Source: Phytophthora sp. 'mugwort'
Lineage: Eukaryota; Oomycota; Peronosporomycetes; Peronosporales; Peronosporaceae
Reading direction: 5' to 3'
Length of the DNA: 64,000 nucleotides
NCBI GenBank assembly: GCA_033558025.1
Contig: JAUCEF010000006.1
Location: forward strand, 4,340,001-4,404,000
In this document: positions 22,124-32,265 of the stretch, piece by piece
Layout: every line of letters begins with the position of its first letter
Numbering within the stretch: the first letter of the stretch is position 1
The notes under the pieces: generated by a model
What the model was told of the DNA's origin: nothing
Databases searched by the model: none
The model's input: only the letters and a program-made list of their open reading frames with translations
Made by a program: the position numbers and the translations under genes

Positions 22124-22657
22124 GGCGACACCAAGACGACGTGAAGTTGCCGATCTCCAGCGTTGCATTGCCAAGCGCTGCAGCGAGATGGATGCCTGCC
22201 TGTAACAGAGATAAACAGGGCAAATAAAACAATTTGTGGCCACCCTATGACTATTACGCTTTGTCTTTCGATATGTTGGGGCTAGTTAATTTGTGTTGTC
22301 CTGTTGAAGTTGTAAGATGTTTAGACAGTTTGATGACGTGGAACTCGCGGGGTGTTGCGGACGATGGTGTGACCTGGTCAACGATTCCCTTGCGACCAAA
22401 TAAACTTGCAAATGTCGCCGCGGAGAACGCAGGTTTTGGTATTTCGCTTGTGACTTCAATACTGGAGGGAATGTCGCCGAGATCTCGCTGGCCGTCTTGA
22501 TTGCTGCACGAAAAAGCGCTCGACTTCGACACTGTCGTATCCATTTTCTCGACTGCTAATACCGAAATTAAGGAGACGCATTATTTTATAGACCACAGTT
22601 GGTACATTTTTAAGGGTACTTCAAGAAGCTTTTTCAGTATCCGCCACTTTGTAACCA

Positions 22658-23586
22658 TCAGTCCAAATGCTGTTCGATCCTAATACGCAATTGACTAACG
22701 AAAAAGTTAAAAGTATCTTTACTTTCATTCATTCCATCAGCAGCAGTGTATGGAGTTAGCATTCCTTCTGTAGGTATGTACGCGTTATCTCCCACTAGAT
22801 AGACGCCAAGTGGAAGATTAGCACAAGCATTATGCAAGGAGGCACACACATCGTTAGTACCGCCAGGACACTTCATCCTGAAAGATGTAAAACGAGATAG
22901 ATGATCGCATGAAGCCTGCACATTAACACCATAACAATGATAATGCCCAGAGAAAAAAGAGATTACGTGAGCTGCTTCAGGTTTGGTGGGAGTTTTAATT
23001 CTGCACAACCAGCCATCCATGGCTCCAACACAACCTCTTAATGCCCCATCCATACGTTTTGTAACAGAAGCGTCGCATTGCGATTTCATATCATCTCTCG
23101 TTTTAGGAAACCTAATAGCTAACTCCTCACATGCAAGTAACGCAGACATACTAGAATCACATAACGAAAAAAAGTAGGCACAGTCATCAAAGCAATAGTT
23201 GACATGTCGTCGTAGGATCCACCAGCTTGCCATCGTAGCATACAATGCAGTACAATTTCAACACGAACAGTCGAGTAAGGATGCAGAACACGTCGTTTAG
23301 GCTCTAGCAAACTGCATAACTGGCTGAATGCGTCGAAACTCATTCGGCACGGACGCTGGAAGCGTCCAGGGCGTGCTAGAGCTTGAGAAAGGTACTTACT
23401 CCAAAGAAAAGGAGGGCCCATACACTTCGCACTACGTTTGTTCAAACCATCCGTATGCACCAAAACCCACACAGTTACCAGCTCTGTGTACTCACTTGCC
23501 GTGTGCTTGCACTGCATCAGTAGTTGCCGCGTCATGCTGTCTTCCTTCGTCGTGTCTGTGAATGATGAGTGGTGGTAAATTCGCAC
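22658..23586 (-). pseudogene. Harbinger transposase (DDE_Tnp_4-like), frameshifted
   Basis: Two frames, 23119-23586 and 22658-23245. Visible motifs are LHCMLRWQAGGSYDDM, ACEELAIRFPKTRDDM, CVGAMDGWLCRI (first Asp), FRMKCPGGTNDVC, YLVGDNAYIPTEGMLTPY (second Asp) and RIRIEQ (Glu), followed in another frame by FGLMVTKWRILKKLL. The first frame change is at a run of seven A (plus strand) near 23165-23172; one base more there would join the frames. A second lesion lies near 22665. Confidence 0.85.
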
Positions 23587-24418
23587 TAGATTTAGGATGT
23601 AGCGCAGGTTTATGCTTTTTGTAAGTTATGTAAATTACATGAGCTCCCGACTTTCATTCTTATTTTGGGAAATTAAGACAGCTTTTTTCCGGGATTCGTC
23701 CCGGGAACTTAAGAACGGCCCTAAGTCTCAAGTTGCTTGACATTAAAGAAAACGTAGCGCCCTTGGAGAGTTCGATAACGGGGACGTGCTTTGTTTTCCA
23801 CACTGAGAGTACGATCATCTAGCTTTGTACATCGAGTCGTGCACTTGTGGTCGGATCGGGATCTCGGGTATTTACCATCCGAGTGAATACTATTCGTGAG
23901 TTGGTTGAGGCAGGGAATTCAGTTCCCACTTGCTATACCGCGAGACTGGACAAGTCCATGAACATGAAGCCGTTCTCCTGCGACGTAATCCTTGAGCGAG
24001 CGCACTGGCAGCTGGGAACTACAGGATACAATCTCTTTAACAACAACTGCGAACACTTTGTTACATGGGTCGCTACGGACGTGCAAAGTCACCTCAATTT
24101 GGGCCGATGGCGATGAAAGTTGGCATCTTTTTGGCTGCTACCTTGAAGGTTGCTGTTGTTCTGTCAGGCTTGACAAACAGACAAGCGCTATCAGTCATCA
24201 GCAAAAGGCTTGGCATGATCACTATTTCATCGGCTGTAGTGGTTGGTCACAAGATGATTGGAGTCGACAAGGCCAGCTCCTACGCGTCTCCTTGCAAGGT
24301 TTGCACGCACTACGCACTACGCTGAGATGGGGCTGGAAAAAAAATCGAGCGGGAGAGCTAGTTAATGACTATTAATGGTTGCTGAAGTAATAGCGGGAAG
24401 CGTGGCCCATCAGGAGCC

Positions 24419-24497
24419 AACGCTCAAGAAATGCTAAGATGTACTTCCAATTTGTTAGCAGCGAATTGGAAGTACATCTTAACATTTCTTGAGCGTT
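24419..24497. repeat. Long near-perfect hairpin, 34-bp arms, 11-nt loop
   Basis: Arms 24419-24452 and 24464-24497 pair over 34 bp with one C/T difference, which would be a G-U pair in one RNA strand. It is intergenic. It could be a fold-back MITE, a templated palindrome or a small-RNA precursor; sequence alone does not decide. Confidence 0.9.
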
Positions 24498-26919
24498 CAC
24501 TCCAATTATTTTTATTGATTGTGTTTTATCACGGTAAAATAATCTTCAGATTAAGCGATTCCCGCTCTTTATATGGTTCTCGTCCAGAGCATCCGGTGAA
24601 GTGACAGATAGTATAGACCGTTCGCACGGACACGAATGGTTTCACCAGGGAAATGAAAATAGCGTTCACCTTTTGCGGCGGTTTGTTGATGCCACAATTT
24701 ACGTCTGTGTGGTTTACGACTCTTGAACTTGGCCGGTCGATCGTACCGGGGTCGTCCTATCTACCTAGTTGATAACTTGGAAGCGATACGGCAACGTGTA
24801 GCGCTAACATCCGTATCCCATGCGCGATAACTCATTCCTACTTTGTCATTTCAGTACCTGTAAATTGGATGCGATTACTGTCTTTGAGCGGTATACTGAA
24901 CAAGACGCTGTTGCTTCTCCTCATATTTATTTTGCCAGCGTTGGGCTATTTCCGAGTCCTAAAGCCCCAAGATACAAACTCCAAGGTTCAGTTGATCACT
25001 CCTGACCGCAAACTAAACGAATCTTAAGAGAGGATGGCAAGTTTTTAGACACCATTCGCGAGTCGACGTCCGGCCGATGAAGAAAGAAGCATTGGCGTGA
25101 CGCAGGTATTAAAAAACTGTTGCTATGACCCTTGTATCGTAGCAAAATACTGGAATGAATCACAGTTTAATTTTCTCAATGTCGTCACAGTGCATGTATT
25201 GAAAAAATGTACCTGGATGCTCTGAAGTAATTTTTGTTTCAAGGTATCTGTAATGTAAGGACAGTATGTTGTTAGCTTCTTGCTACGGTGGATAGTCGAG
25301 CCTGTTTCTCAAACCGTATTTGATATTCATCAGACCAAGCTCGGCCAGCTTAGATCTGATTTTTTGTGGTGTTCGGTAAGCCATTCCTTGAGTTTTGGTA
25401 CTCCTCCGTTCAGAAAAATTGGGGACATTTCGACAAAAATGACTAGGTTTGCGAACCGATCTTCTAATGATGTGCAACAAGCACAGTACCAGGAGCTCTT
25501 CCTGGGCAAAGGTATAGTTGTTCGTCTGTTGCTTCAACATCATCCTCTTCAGTTACTAGAGCAACCAGATCAATATTCGCTCCACGCTCTTTAATGCCAA
25601 ATAATCAATCTCCGCCCAAAAGAATGAGGTATCGGACCTCTTTCTTTTCATCGCATGATACAGAGGTGCTTCCCTGTGTTTTATTGCGCTACTTCAGAGG
25701 AAAAAATAGGCAGAAAAATCGATCGATTTTTTATTCGGACAGTGCTCTTACTCAGGTATATCTGGCGAAAATATTGAAGTTCTTATCCCTCAAACTCGTA
25801 ACGTAAAGCTTTTTCGCAGCCTTCTATGGCGCAAAGTCTCGGCCTAGCTTGTTTCCAGCTACGCCTTAGCCCTAGCAGCTCGGTTTGATGGCTCACAAGT
25901 TGAAGTGAGCGCAATTTCATTTTTCCGGACCGTATTTCATTTTAAGATTTGGATTGATGGCCATCGTCGTCCTCTAGGGGTGCTATTTTGCATAGATATA
26001 CTGCTGAAGCGGCGTTTCGTTTTATAAAGTATCAGTATGAAGATTACGGAAGTGAACTTCTCGATCAAATGAGGTGCCAGTTACTTCAAGTAATTTGAAA
26101 ATGTTGGATATAAATGATGGTAGTGACGGTCCAAAATGTGACGATCTTTCCGTTCGTTGCAAGTGCTGAGGGACGAAATTTTCGTCTCTGCCTCAGCTGG
26201 TTTATCGAGTAGATTGTGCTCCTGGGAGTCGTTGGCGTACTACGACGTCGAGGTATTCCAGGCTTTAATTCGTCTCCCAAGATTTGTATAGTGGAACCCA
26301 CACGCAAGTTAAGACTGGACATGTCGTAGTAAATCGTATTTATAAAAAATATATATCGTTTATAAGAAACACCCTAGGAGCCCAATCGGTTCATCAATCA
26401 GATCCGCATACGACGCAAACATCTAGCCAAGCGGTTGATAGATTCGCTCAAGGTTTCAGATAACGCGCCATTGTCGGTTTAACGTCATGGTACCGACGAC
26501 AGAGATTGCTCCTTTGTTTTGTAGCCACTGAAGTTCAGTCTTACGCCGATAGAGTACCCGACGAGGGTAAATTGTCCAGATTTTGGAAAGAATAAACTCT
26601 TTGCTCCCCAACTCACTTGAAATACACCGAGCATACAATCGCTGACCTCAAAGCCGACTTGGCGCCGCAAGAAACAACTTATTTCTTCTTTTAAAATCCT
26701 TAAACACGCTGAACTCGACACCTTAACAATACGTAAAATAGCGTTCACCAGCTCGTTTCTCCCAAGCATCGAACAGATCGAATTGCAGACAAACAACTTA
26801 CTCACATTGATCATTCGTCTCTGTACCACGAGGAAACCCGACAATTCACTTCTTGAGGATGCTTAGACGCCAATACAGCTGTGTACACCGTTGATCTCAC
26901 GTTTACTTAGGCCGAAGCA
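24498..26919. other. Gene-poor intergenic region
   Basis: About 2.4 kb of mixed, mostly AT-rich sequence. Several ORFs of 60-120 codons exist (25283-25543, 26485-26844) but none has a signal peptide, domain or repeat I recognise. It lies downstream of the effector gene. Confidence 0.4.
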
Positions 26920-27906
26920 TTAAATGTCCTCGTTGAGCCTCAGCATTTGTCTTTCTTTTTCCATCTGCCGTTTACCATACGTATCAGAGATTATTCTGTA
27001 GTACCTGCGCGGGTCCTTCACCCCAATCTCTTTCAGTTTTAGTACAACTTGCGGTGGAAAGAGACGAGCGTTAATCCATTCTTTAATTTGGACAACTACC
27101 GGAGCATCTCGATACCATTCCGTATACTTGGATGTATCTGTCACTCCAATCTTTTCAAGCTTCGGAGTGATTCGTGCCAACGGCACATCTTCATGAAACC
27201 ACTTCTTAAGCTTGGCCATTACGGGTCCCTCTCCTCCGTTGCGCATATACCATTCCACATACTTGGTCGTGTCCGTCACCCCATAATCATTGAGGTTGTA
27301 TATAACCTGTGAAGGTAAGAGCTTTTGGTCCAACCAGTGCTGTAGTTTGGGCAAGATGATGGTATTATCAGCGTCCTTGAGGTACAGTTGGAGATATTTG
27401 TTGACGTTGGTCGACGCAAGGTCCTTCAGATTATACTTAACCTGCGACGGTAGTAACCGTTGGTCAAGCCACTCTTTGAGCTTCGGCAAGAGGATGACAT
27501 CTTCTGCTGTCGCTGGGAGGTTTGGATTCTTGGCTGAATACTTGGCACGGTATTTAGCATAGTATCTCGCGAAGTTGTTAAAGTTCTTGTCCGACATGCG
27601 AACGACTTTCAGCTTCTTCAAGGCCTTTACAGGTAGTAGTCCCGATTCCGCCATGTTGTTCACCTTCGCCTTCATCCTCATAGCCTTGAAAGCTGCGCTA
27701 ACGACTGACCACGTGGTGATATCTCGTTCTTCTCCTTCAAACTTGGACGTCGCTTTGTCGTTCGCCCTGACTAAACGAGACCCGAACGGAGATTTGGGCG
27801 AGAGTTTCTTCGAGCTCTCGTCGTCTTCGGAGCCCGTCACGACGTTGCTGCGTCCGGCGAAGACAACCAGAAGCATCAGCACAAGAAAAGTGAGGTTCTG
27901 GCGCAT
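26920..27906 (-). CDS. Secreted RXLR-EER-type effector with tandem WY-like repeats
   Basis: A 328-residue intact ORF. Residues 1 to about 25 form a clear signal peptide (LTFLVLMLLVVFAG). RLVR at 44-47 is an RXLR variant with Val for Leu, and GEER at 58-61 supplies the EER motif. The rest is about five repeats of roughly 45-50 residues with a W...LLP.QV..NL...GV.D..KY pattern (EWLDQRLLPSQVKYNLKDL, HWLDQKLLPSQVIYNL, KWFHEDVP, EWINARLFPPQV), matching the WY/LWY helical fold of oomycete effectors. Such proteins are secreted at haustoria and many act inside host cells; the host target cannot be told from sequence. It sits alone among transposons, the typical setting for this class. Confidence 0.9.
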   Translation of the reverse strand: MRQNLTFLVLMLLVVFAGRSNVVTGSEDDESSKKLSPKSPFGSRLVRANDKATSKFEGEERDITTWSVVSAAFKAMRMKAKVNNMAESGLLPVKALKKLKVVRMSDKNFNNFARYYAKYRAKYSAKNPNLPATAEDVILLPKLKEWLDQRLLPSQVKYNLKDLASTNVNKYLQLYLKDADNTIILPKLQHWLDQKLLPSQVIYNLNDYGVTDTTKYVEWYMRNGGEGPVMAKLKKWFHEDVPLARITPKLEKIGVTDTSKYTEWYRDAPVVVQIKEWINARLFPPQVVLKLKEIGVKDPRRYYRIISDTYGKRQMEKERQMLRLNEDI

Positions 27907-28031
27907 GATTAACTGCTTTGTGGACGGCTATCACTTGCGCGCAATGACAATATTCACTCAATGGTGTATTTCAAAACTGGTTTTATGGTCGTATCGTCCA
28001 GTCGAATAGGCACCTTTTCTGAGGAAAAAAA

Positions 28032-28080
28032 ATCGGAGGATTTGTACATCTACAGACTGTACATGTACAAATCCTCCGAT
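28032..28080. repeat. Perfect hairpin, 18-bp arms, 13-nt loop
   Basis: ATCGGAGGATTTGTACAT at 28032-28049 recurs in reverse complement at 28063-28080. It lies about 130 bp upstream of the effector start codon. Confidence 0.9.
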
Positions 28081-29263
28081 ATTTTGTACCGAAGTACAAT
28101 CGCATTTAGCTGAAACAGTAGGCTTCGTTTTCTTGCTACAGTAATGTGCCTCAATAACGAATACCTGATATTGTTCTTCCCGTACTAGGGCGATTCGCTC
28201 AATCTGTCAACTAGGCTATACAATCTCTCAGTCATTTGATTATGTCCCGTCTATGCGTTCGCTATGAGTTTATCGTACTTAAGGGTATGGTATAATGAGT
28301 ACAAGTGATTCGTAGACCTTCCGCGATTTGCTGCGTAATTGGTTCGATGAATCGCGCAAGCCAATTTTAAGTTGATGCACAGTATATATAAAACAAGCAG
28401 GTACATAAAACAATACCAATCAGTTGCAGTCACAGTTAATTCTTGACGCATCAATTCCTGAAGACTATAGGATTTGACGGGCTCGCTATTGAATCACATT
28501 ACTATACTTAGTTGCGGTGTGAACGACCAACATCGCTTACTGAATCCGAACCTACAACCAAAAAATGACGTCAAGGCTATGAGCTGGACCGACAACGCAG
28601 CAGTCAAGTACTAATAGCACGGGGTGATGGAGCGGCATTGCGTCATCTGAGACCTGCGAGACTGATGTACATTACTAACGTTTTGTTTAACCAAAGTGCT
28701 GTGGTTCTTGATTGTTCAATGTCTGAGGGCTGGGTGGTTAAGAGATATACCTACGGAAATCGCTCCAAATATTGTCGTGACTACGTAGCCGAATGTAGCG
28801 ACTACAAGCTCCGCGTTACGTGCATCTTGTGGTGCTCAAACAAACACTGCAGCAGCATATGTGTTGTTTTGCGATGTACTACTAGTACGTAAGAGCTCAC
28901 CTGCCTACCGTACCGTAACGGAGTCTCTTACGGACAGACATTGCACTGTACGCGGTCATATAATTTACAGGGTGCGCTTTTTCCGTGATCATATACCGAA
29001 CAGATCAGGAATTGATCAATTCTGGGGGTTGCACCCCAAGACCCCGCCCGCGGACGAAAAGCAACTCTGGTCGCGGCAACGTACCGTTCGCTACCCATAC
29101 AAATCTTAAGGCAGATCATCAATTCCTGTATATGATCACGATCACACACACAAAACTACGATTTACAGGTACCAATCAAATCGCATTTTGATCTTTGGCG
29201 CAAACGCTTTGAGGTATCGAGGATGACGTCACCTTAACTTGAGGTACGAGCGAGTTACAGTTA

Positions 29264-29450
29264 CCCCTCGCCAATTTAGTATCTGTGCAATCTAATAATT
29301 CATCAAACCAAATACATTGAGGCATCCAACGGCTTTCGCTCCCAACTGTTGTTTGTTTTTGTTTGTACGGAAAGTCATCGCTCTAATAGCTAATAAGTTG
29401 TTATACTTAATATGAAATGCTTCCTCAGAAGGTATTAAATTGGCGAGGGG
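29264..29450. repeat. Small inverted-repeat unit (possible MITE)
   Basis: CCCCTCGCCAATTTAGTA at 29264-29281 pairs with 29433-29450 (17 of 18 bases). The 187-bp unit has no ORF of interest. Target duplications were not clear. Confidence 0.5.
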
Positions 29451-29535
29451 GATCTGTACATATCGTGCGCTACAAAAAAAAGTTTTGAGCGAACGGTTCT
29501 GCGCCAGTCGTTCACACTTTCGTACAGACAGCATA

Positions 29536-29570
29536 CATGTCGCCAATCTCGAGTCGAGATAGGCGACATG
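29536..29570. repeat. Hairpin, 17-bp arms with one mismatch, 1-nt loop
   Basis: CATGTCGCC-A-ATCTCGA is followed after one G by its complement, with one A/A mismatch. Confidence 0.85.
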
Positions 29571-29874
29571 GATTTCTCGACACAGATACCTGCACCATAG
29601 TACAGTAATGCCACGCCTCATAAGATGCCTCACTCGTTTGGGGTCATTTCTATGTAGTACATGTAGTACCGATTCCTTTTTGGTACATTGCGAGTTCTGC
29701 TCGAAAATGCGCAGTCGATTTAATCAATCGACCGGCCCGCAAGCCGACCGATAAGGATGAATATACGCGTCTTTCCGGCTCGGCGGTTATGGACTGGGCA
29801 TCAGATTACTTAGTATGCTGTTTAGCCGATCGCAGTACGTGGTACTACCACTTAGTGTCAGTTTGAGCCAACTA

Positions 29875-30535
29875 CTGTAAAACCTGAGATTGTGTCCTAT
29901 CTCTCTAACATTGCCCCACCTCCCAAAACATTGCCGTGTTAGTTGGGACTTGCGAAAGTTGCGATACATGTAGTCCCCATCCCTTTAGTAATGTCCCACC
30001 CCCAAAACATTTCCCGTATTAGGATCAGCGTTGACAGATCGGAGCCCGCATAAATCAATTGTGACGGCAAATGCGTCGGCCATTGGCGGGCCCTAGGTTA
30101 CCCTCCTCAGTGGGGCGCCGGACGAGCTCGGGGAACGGATTTTCACCTTTCCAATTGTCATTTCTAGTCGTGGCGATGAAGCGCAAGTTCACGGTGGAAG
30201 AGAAGCTGTCTATAGTCCAACAACAGGAAGCTTCGAGGGTCTGAACGGTTGCCAATAAGCACAACCCTAGACACTATTGTCTTCCTCGTGGTGGACGATT
30301 TGTCGTACCCGATGAACTTGAATCCACTTTGCTGGAAATGATCGAGATGCAGTGACTTGAATGATGGCGAGGCTCTTGTCGACACGATTACCAAGATCGA
30401 TCTCTAACGACATGCTTGAAACAGACGAGAACTAGGACTTCCTAACTGAACATGACTCACTGACAATTTGACAGGGTATAATACCCCATGCCTATAGTGT
30501 AGTGCCCCACGGGGCAGTATCGCATGCTTTTTAAG
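29875..30535 (+). mobile_element. pogo/CENP-B-like DNA transposon relic B
   Basis: A 661-bp copy related to relic A (20091-20730) in the opposite orientation. It starts CTGTAAAACCTGAGATTGTG after a TA, and ends before another TA at 30536-30537, fitting the TA target duplication of the Tc1/mariner-pogo group. From 30176 it reads MKRKFTVEEKLSIVQQQEAS and then a stop, the same helix-turn-helix start as relic A. The right end is more diverged. No catalytic domain. Confidence 0.65.
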
Positions 30536-30537
30536 TA

Positions 30538-32064
30538 CCGTAATAGCTATGTCATAGGCGGTAATATGTCATTAGCGGTACTCGCATTTTTTCGGTACAT
30601 GCGTGTTTAGAGTTTTCATTTCATTGGTAGCAGTCATCTTATCGAGGATGAAGCAGATGACACGCCAAATTCAACAAAGTGGTCGACAAGCTAGATGCAC
30701 TGAACCTTGTTGAGGTGGCTGCGCGAATGCAGGCAGGCGTAGTGGATAGTCTCGGTGCAGAAGAGATAGTGGTAACCGAGGAAGCGTAAGGCGTTTAAAA
30801 TTATGCCACTTTACTCGGCTTACTTGATGTAATTCTTCTCGTCTTGGTTGACAATTGTTGTAACGCTCGTACAACGCTCTACCCGCGGGTTGTCCTTTTA
30901 GCGCACTTCCAGCTTGATATACAAGTGAGTACCTGGCCTGGCCGTTTGGCTGCCACTTCATCCAGCACTCAAAATCGTGGAGAGATTGCCCAGCATTTCG
31001 TCGTACATGTACGAGATTTGTGCCACGCGGGGCAGCGGCCATAACCAGCGGCTCCTCGAGTCCAGTGTGCAAACGAACTTTCTCAATGTTTGTGTCATTG
31101 GCGGTGCTATCTGTTTTTTTTTAATTAGATGGATCTGGTGTACACTAGCCGAGCGCCGCCTCCTACGCGGTGATGGGTTTAGTTTTGGTTCCAGTAGGTT
31201 GACGTGCCTATGCGCTGCAGTCCCAGCCGGTCAAGACCGAGCGGGAGCGACACCCACTCGCGTCTCGCACGCATGTGACGGCCTAATGACGGTGAAAGGC
31301 ACCCTTAGGAACAGTATCCGTCATATAAAACGAAAGTGGGCGTAGCGACAGGAAAACGCGTCCCCAGAGCTTAAAATTACATGTAAATAAATAATTGGCC
31401 GAACAAAACAAATAAAACAAATGAGGGGAAAATTGGAATGTTATTACACGTATACAACTCAACGATGGTTTTCCTGAAGCTGTGCACAACACTCTCTTCC
31501 GAAGTTCCTTCCCATGCTCTGATTGTACAATTCACCGCAGCAAGTCTTTTTTTGATGGGCAGTTCTCGTCTCGTTCGTATTTTCTAATAGCCAGTCCGCT
31601 GCCAAAGCAATTATTGCAGATTTTAAGTGGGTTTTTGCAAGACTTCGTCGCTTCTCTTCGTAAATTGCGGCTTCTGTTACGGATGCCATACCTACATACA
31701 TAAGTAAAATCCAATACAATACATTGTAACTTCAAATATTCCAAATGACAAATGGAAAATACGCATTTTGCTTACCGCGCTGCAAAACGCTGACACAGCC
31801 ACACCAGCGCATTTACGCCGCACTCCTCGGTGGCCTTAGTAGCTAGATAAATAGCTGCGCAAACATGGGTGCTATGTGTCATGGTGTCGGCCGGCGTGGA
31901 AATAGAGAATGCACCCGAGCTCTCGTTGATCGCCTCCACATGGCACGCTGTCAGGCAGTTATCAACTATGATCTGATTGGATAAAATAAAGTATTTGTCC
32001 TGACTATGTTGACGATAATACTGTTGGGGGTCGTTTTGGTGGGGGCAGCTTTCACCGTCATGTA
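30538..32064. other. Intergenic region before gypsy B
   Basis: No recognised gene. ORFs 30671-31072 (minus), 30977-31345 (plus) and 31459-31719 (minus) have no family I recognise. The part just below 32079 should be LTR of gypsy B (minus strand TGTAACGGGGTTACATACAT), but its far end was not found. Confidence 0.4.
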
Positions 32065-32079
32065 TGTAACCCCGTTACA

Positions 32080-32091
32080 TCCTCCCCCACT
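32080..32091 (-). promoter_or_regulatory. Polypurine tract of gypsy B
   Basis: Minus strand AGTGGGGGAGGA immediately followed by the LTR terminus TGTAACGGGGTTACA (32079 downward). A polypurine tract primes plus-strand DNA synthesis and always lies just inside the 3' LTR, so it shows that pol, not the plus-strand ORF, is the sense strand. Confidence 0.7.
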
Positions 32092-32265
32092 TAGGTTCGG
32101 TTTACCGGCCATCCAGGACGAGTGAAAGGAAGTCACAGCCTTTCACTCTCCAAGTCGAACGGCGTTGGCTTCGCTGCAGTTAGTTTCCACAGCTGGCTCA
32201 TCCCCGTTGAGCCCGAGCAATTTCGCGTGCTCTTCTTCTTCTCGGCTTCCACGTCAGCCTCAAGC

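Larger units (their letters stand above)
20913..23721. mobile_element. PIF/Harbinger DNA transposon
   Basis: A 2809-bp element with perfect 18-bp TIRs (GGGCCGTTCTTAAGTTCC) flanked by TAA at 20910-20912 and 23722-23724, the 3-bp target duplication typical of PIF/Harbinger. It carries a minus-strand DDE transposase and a plus-strand accessory protein, the usual two-gene layout with the genes facing each other. The perfect TIRs and clean duplication suggest fairly recent insertion. Confidence 0.93.
20770..24325 (+). pseudogene. LRAT-domain gene relic split by a Harbinger transposon
   Basis: The 5' part (about 20770-20909, with one in-frame TAA near 20857) and the 3' part (from 23725) are in the same frame once the transposon and one TAA copy are ignored (TALRL before, SLKLLDIKENV after). 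The 3' part carries the LRAT (NlpC/P60-like) signature: HWQLGTTGYNLFNNNCEHFV with the catalytic-type NCEHF Cys near 24050. After a frameshift near 24110 a hydrophobic tail follows (VGIFLAATLKVAVVLSG), possibly a membrane segment. LRAT-fold proteins are thiol acyltransferases or lipases. It is a dead copy. Confidence 0.6.
28081..29874. other. Gene-poor intergenic region upstream of the effector
   Basis: About 1.8 kb with only short ORFs of no recognised content. It contains the inverted repeat 29264-29450 and the hairpin 29536-29570. Confidence 0.4.

Noticed and set aside
25283..25594. Opposing ORFs of 86 and 104 codons
   Set aside because: No signal peptide, domain or repeat, and no repeated copy in the window.
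30671..31345. Overlapping ORFs of 120-130 codons on both strands
   Set aside because: No recognisable domain, no convincing start, and both strands open; cannot be supported as genes.
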